Shown here piece by piece: positions 58,391 through 64,000 of a stretch of DNA of 64,000 bases; position 1 is the stretch's first letter; every line of letters begins with the position of its first letter. Made by a program: the position numbers and the translations under genes. The stretch spans positions 5,206,001 to 5,270,000 of the forward strand of contig OU612067.1 in assembly GCA_914767715.1 (NCBI GenBank), in the 5' to 3' direction. This DNA is from Membranipora membranacea. Taxonomy: Eukaryota > Bryozoa > Gymnolaemata > Cheilostomatida > Membraniporidae. Under the pieces are notes generated by a model. The model had not been told where the DNA came from and did not search any database. It saw only the letters and a program-made list of their open reading frames with translations.

Positions 58391-61300
58391 GTAAATAAGT
58401 GTATACATCAAGTTTATGGCTCTGTATGGGTTAACCCTTCATTTATACCTCATAATACTGTAGGGACTTAGCTCACACCCTTGTTCTCGATCTGTACAAT
58501 ATTGTCAGTGATTAGATTTTGCATCGGTTTGCAAGACTATATTCCCAACGTGTATGCTGAAGAGCTGTTTTGTCAACCTTTCATTAATATTTCCCATTAG
58601 TTCCAAGTTTGCCTTTTTTTTGTCCTATATACTCTGGGTCATTTAGGATATTATTGCCATCAAGGTTGTAAACAGTTTACCAATGATCAATATCTCGATC
58701 AGCTGCTCTCATAGCATTAATGAATTATCATATCTATAAATAGCACAGCTATAGGAATAATTGCTTGAGTTTTCAGGATTTGTGCCTTTGTCACGATCCA
58801 TCAAAGAGGTTTTGAACATTCCAGTCTACACGCAGGCCACATCCGTAATCGTGTTGGAGGTTAGCTGCATCATAGGAAGCAAACAAACTGCTCTCCAAAC
58901 CTTATGAAGCGCTTTTCTCTTGTTCATATAGTGCAACTCCTGCTTCAATCAGAGGTATAACCCTATCTTTTCTCTTTGAAATCTTCACATTGATGGCTAG
59001 GACCCAGAGCTATGTCAGCTTCGCTGTTTACAGTGTATCAAAATTACGGAATTTTTACAAAAAATAATAAGAGGAACTCAGTTCTAAAGCTAGTGTTATA
59101 TATAATTTTCTCTAATTGCGTTATTGAATTTCTGAGACCATGTATAGGCCTACATTTATTTAGGTTTAATGTTTTCTTGGGAAGTTTGCCTGGTACTGGT
59201 ACAGGTAATGGTAGCAGTTGGACGGCTGGCAATGCTCACTGATCAAACCTGTTGAACTGTGTTTGGTTGTAAGATCGTTCACTGATGACATTTATAGATC
59301 CAATTTTCACAGATTAGCGTGCTGAGTTTGGCAGCTGAGAATGCCTGTTTGATTAATCGAGTACAACTGCCCTCCATAATTCACACTGGATTGCCCGGGC
59401 ATTGCATGCAAATCCTTCATTAATTTGCTGTAAGATTTGGGTAACAACTACTACTGTAAATTAATTATGACATAATAATTATACAATTACTAAGTTACTG
59501 AGTGCCAGTTTTATACAATGTAGTGTAGTGTTTATACTCAGCAGAACTGCTGAGCTCTGAGATGTGTGCTTATTATAATACTATATTAATTAATCAACAA
59601 CGTGTGAGAGATTGATTGCTATTATTTATTTGGTTTCCTTGTACATAATCTATACCTGCGCTGGCTTTTTTACCTCCTTTGATCCGAGATATCTGCAGAA
59701 TATGTTTGAGTGGTTCATCTGCTTTAGATACAGCTGTTGTCTGGGCATTTAATGCCTGAACAGAATATGTACGCCGTTCTAACAAATTAAATTATGTTCT
59801 TTACTTCTTATTTATGGCGTAATCATAGTCTGAAATAAGCTCTTCTTTAATTTTACCCAATAATATTCGGGGGACAGGGTTTCAATGATCTAATTTCTAG
59901 GTAGGAATAATTCAAAAAGGGAGTACTTGAATTTATCAGTTAATTCTTCCGCTTAGCGGACACAGGTAAGAAATGTATATTCTAGCTCTTTAGATATTTA
60001 CCATGACACATTGAATTTAATGGTTTATTTTGGTGAGGCAACTCCTGATTTTGTTGCTGCTTGCTCATTTCATTCAGTTATAAACTACATAGCTGCTCTA
60101 CATTCTCATTGCTCTAATCACAAATTAGTAATAAAGGGTTATTCCTTAGTATGAGCTTTCCAGCAGTTGTGATTTATTTGTAAGTAGCTACCAAGGCAAT
60201 GCCCCCCCCCTCCTCTTCTGCTGTATGACCATCTCTCCAGATATATGATAATCCCTCAAACTGGTAAACTGGTAGTAACATTGCATTATCAGCGACATAT
60301 CTGAGCGTTTAAACTAATGATTAACTAGTATACAAATATACATTTCGTAACATGCATTATGACATGATACAGAAGACAGCTGATTGATGTGCCAGTTGTC
60401 TGTTGTAGTTTTCATCACACCTTTGGTCAAACTTATACCAATTGAGCTTATTCTTAGTTGTCTCCTTTTGAAGCAAGAGAGGATTATTCCAAACATATTC
60501 CACATTTTAAATACTTAGTTGTTTTTGCGTCATATATCTATGGGTCCACAGAGAATTCTACACTGTATCATACTCTTGACCGACTTCACACTGAAATTAG
60601 AATATTTTAATTCTGGTGTCAAATTTCTCAAAAACATCCATCCATAAGTAATTCGATATCTTACGACTACATTAGCACATTGAATGAATGCACGTCACGG
60701 CGTGTCTACTCTAGCTTAGAAAATTCGGCCTGCTATCTGAGTTATTCACACAACAAAATGTCCCTCTATCTGGGCTATTCATAGCACAAAATGTCAGTCT
60801 GTAAAGTCTAAAGGTCTTATCAAACATTGAATTCAATAAATAACCATAAGCTTTGTTGAAAATATGATTGTTTTAATGTGCAAGCCCTACATATGTGAAC
60901 AATCATTGTAATAATGAAACATATCCCTACTAATTAAAATGGAGTTTATGAAATTGGAGGCGTGTGAAACTGTTTCCAATTACAATAAGTTTGCAGGCTT
61001 TCTATTTCAGACTTCGATGATTGGTATTTCTGTTTGAAAGCGCTATTCTTGTATATACGAGGTTAATTATTTGTTGAGCTAAAATGTTTAAATAAATGAG
61101 TAAATAGTTAAATAACAAACATCACCTGGCATATATACATCAATCGCAGGTGCTCAACACAAATCTATATGTTATATATTAATAGTAATGATAGGTTTGA
61201 ATCTAAAGCGGAAAGTGCTCACGCTGCCGCATAGAAACATCAATAACGGGCTGATCAAACGCTGAGCCTTACGTACATCGTCGATAAACTTAGTACCTAA

Positions 61301-61664
61301 GGCTGATAATTGCCAGGCTTGACTTTTCCGCGTGCATACCAGATATCCCAATACTGTAGAGATTGAGGATTTTCATACTAAGTATTAAAACCTGTTTGGA
61401 TATTACTTGAGATGGTCAGCAAAACCTCCCAAAATCTTGTTGAGCATAAGTATCTCCGCTCGTAGCAGCTTTTGACAAGAGTGCTTTCCAAACACTTCAG
61501 GATTGGGAACGTTTGGGAAGCGTACATATTATAGGGATCTCGAAGGGTTGAACTCTAGTAAGGGAGTATAAACAGTGTAAGAAAGGTTTTGTTACGATTT
61601 ATTGGAGTTCATTTTGAACACTGTAAACAGCTTGGATTGTCATCGGATTATCACAAAACTGAAG
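58391..61664. other. Presumed intron or intergenic DNA
   Basis: No frame with convincing splice sites was found. It contains a homopolymer C run near 60202. If the exon at 58038 is real, this is its downstream intron. Confidence 0.35.
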
Positions 61665-61688
61665 ATGGACTCGGACAGTGGCGAAGAG
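61665..61688 (+). CDS. Candidate short first coding exon (MDSDSGEE)
   Basis: The ATG in optimal context (aagATGG) encodes eight acidic residues and ends at GAG|GTAAAG, phase 0. It resembles the acidic end of the 52733 exon. Support is thin because the frame is so short. Confidence 0.22.
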
Positions 61689-64000
61689 GTAAAGGTTTCA
61701 TACTTTTATTATCTCCCAAACTGTTGCTTTTAATTATTGCTCGCTTTGTCACAATAGTATCTATGCAAGTTTACTGCCTGAACTGAAAGTTGTGAGAATG
61801 TGACATTGCTAATACAGTTCCGCACATTTTGGAAGGATCATCAATTTATTGTGTTGATGGATAAAAGAATAGGTGTTGTATTAGGGTGTTTGTAAATCTA
61901 GTGGGACCTATAATGTTGTTTCTTATGAAACATGAATATCTCTTGATGAAATCCGGGTTGACTGAGTTTCTTAATTCTATGAATATTTGTCTTTTCCTGT
62001 GTGTGATATTTGGTCATGTTGATATATAGTATCCTTGTTTGCTAGAATCAGGAATTAATGTACTCGAAGTTGCAGGGTGTTTTTTCAACATAATATATTT
62101 GTTCAGTGAGGAAAACATATTCTTCAAGTTACATCTAAAAATAACTACTGGGTACACAGTTATCAACTGCTAATCATTTCTCCCAGGCCGTTTCTCAAAT
62201 TGAAGGAGCTTCTATTTTGATGGTTAATTTTCCGTTAGCTAATACCCTCCATATGTTGGGGAGATAACAAACTCCCGGTTCCCATGAGGCGTGCAGTTCT
62301 TATGCTTCCAGGTTATTCTCAGTTCACCACACATTCACAATCTAAAGTATTCTATGAACAAACTGAATGATGACTTCATTGCACTAAATGTTTTAGTATT
62401 AGATGATGTTAGATGATGTAGATGATGTAGATGATGTAGATGATGTACTCTGTGATGCACATATTATGTTACTTTAATACCTACTACATATATTAGTGTC
62501 AGTAGACTTTTAGTAATGGTGATTATTAGCTTGTATCTGTCTGCTGATAACATTTCATAAATATAACAGTTGCATGATTTCGGCTGTAGCGATGACTGGA
62601 CTGCGCAGTCTTGATGTAACTACGCGGTTCATGTATCGGGCATGTTTATGTTCTTGTTATCCAGACGATACTGTTAATTAGTGTTTTGACAAGCCATGTT
62701 GCTGTAGCTGTGCGCTGGGATTTTCCTTGAAGGTATCCGTTGTTATAGGCGAAAGTACTTTTGAATAGACTCAGAGCTCCCATGGTGGCAATAGACTAAT
62801 TTGAGGATGTATTCGGGAATTGGGAAACACTGTCTAGACGGGGTTATAACTATAATAGACATCATTTCTCCTGGGCAATATTAAATGCTGCCTTGAAATC
62901 CAATTACCAATTATAAAATTTTACTTTTCAAACATTGAGGAAAGACACTGGAAAACATGGAATTTTGGCTTATAGTAAGTCTGAACCACAAAGTTTAAAA
63001 CGTTCGAATATTATGATTAAGGCCAAGGCTAACATACAGTGATCTGGTTTCTTTTGGAAATTGATGTTGCTGATTAATCATGGTGATGTCATCCAATACT
63101 CGCTGTCACTGTGTCAATGTTTACTAAAACAAGCTGGTTAGAAACTCAAGTTTTCTCTGTTTATGTCACTGTCCTTGAAGACAATGAACAGTCTTTATAG
63201 ACATGAATACTACATACCTATTCATGATCATATTTGGTGCAGAGTAGCGTGTCATTATATATTCCCTATGCACTTCATTTGGTGCATTATGGTATTGATT
63301 TATTATCAAAAGAAAGCTGACCAAGCTTTCAATTAGCTTCCCTACCCTCCCTCAACTGCTATTCCTCTCAGATATTACATAACTAGAGTCATTGAGCTCA
63401 ACTTGTACTGTCATCTATCAACTATTGGTATTATGATGATGTTTGACTGCACCTATAGTTAGATCGGGCATCAATAATGACTCCAGTACGGAGGCCAATG
63501 TACAAAAACTCAAGAAGTGGCCGGATTGGGTTTAAATGGAACATCCTAGGTTGATTTTGTTTTGAGTCATGAGAAGCGGCCCAATGAAGTTATCTTCTGT
63601 TGTTTCATTGGCGGTCCTTGTCCAATCAGATTTAGATCTGAGTCCTTCAGGTTGGGAGAGAGTGTCTGGCTGGAAGAGTTCTCCTTGACCATATCTTAGA
63701 AAGATAGGTTGCTAAATGGTAGTTTTTGTTTCATAACTTGTCCCAACTATTGGGTTGGATTGATAAAATACATTGAAAATAATCGATACTTTGTAGGTTG
63801 TTATAATATTTTCCTTTCAACTGGTTGAAAACCAATAAGATTGAACTGATCGTATAGATTTATCTGAAAGATTAGACGACCCCAAACACAATCCCATAGT
63901 TGATTCCTGCAGGAGGTTGTCCCCAACTCCTTGATTTCTTGTTCCATATTTGTCAAACTAAAGTTGCAATCGCAAGCGAAAAACATGCGTTTGTAAGCAG
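61689..64000. other. Right edge without recognised gene
   Basis: AT-rich, no supported coding exon, and a 9-bp tandem repeat at 62401-62447. It is probably intronic for a gene that continues beyond the window. Confidence 0.35.
62401..62447. repeat. 9-bp tandem repeat (gatgatgta)x5
   Basis: Five consecutive near-perfect copies of the tagatgatg motif. The first is interrupted by one extra t. Confidence 0.9.

Overview
This is a 64 kb stretch of AT-rich animal nuclear DNA. Its genes are split by GT-AG introns and the intergenic DNA holds decayed retrotransposons and foldback repeats. The EGF receptor has an extended third cysteine-rich stretch and a tail resembling arthropod Egfr. That points to an invertebrate bilaterian; I cannot place the phylum.

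Layout. (1) 1-24.6 kb, plus strand: a complete EGF-receptor tyrosine kinase gene with 23 coding exons (9248-23727, 1653 aa). A candidate alternative signal-peptide exon lies 7 kb upstream (2313-2379) and is in phase with exon 2. (2) 24.8-39.1 kb, minus strand: GEMIN2 (SMN complex) in 8 coding exons, 282 aa. It converges on EGFR so closely that the two 3' UTRs probably overlap. (3) 32.7-36.1 kb, plus strand: a secreted C-type lectin-domain gene of 3 exons, lying wholly inside GEMIN2 intron 4 on the opposite strand. (4) 40.6-42.1 kb, minus strand: a broken non-LTR retrotransposon with a recognisable reverse transcriptase. (5) 42.5-50.5 kb, plus strand: VAC14 (PIKfyve complex scaffold), 14 coding exons, 699 aa. 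GEMIN2 and VAC14 diverge from a roughly 3.3 kb spacer holding the retrotransposon. (6) 51.6-64 kb, plus strand: scattered candidate exons that I could not assign to a family. They include an acidic N-terminal exon, a signal-peptide-like exon and an Arg/Ser-rich exon. If real, their gene or genes continue past the right edge.

The genes do not form a pathway. EGFR signals at the cell surface, VAC14 supports PI(3,5)P2 synthesis on endosomes, and GEMIN2 assembles spliceosomal snRNPs. Exon boundaries were set by hand from splice sites and phase. All three recognised housekeeping or signalling genes give total lengths divisible by three, with intact reading frames.
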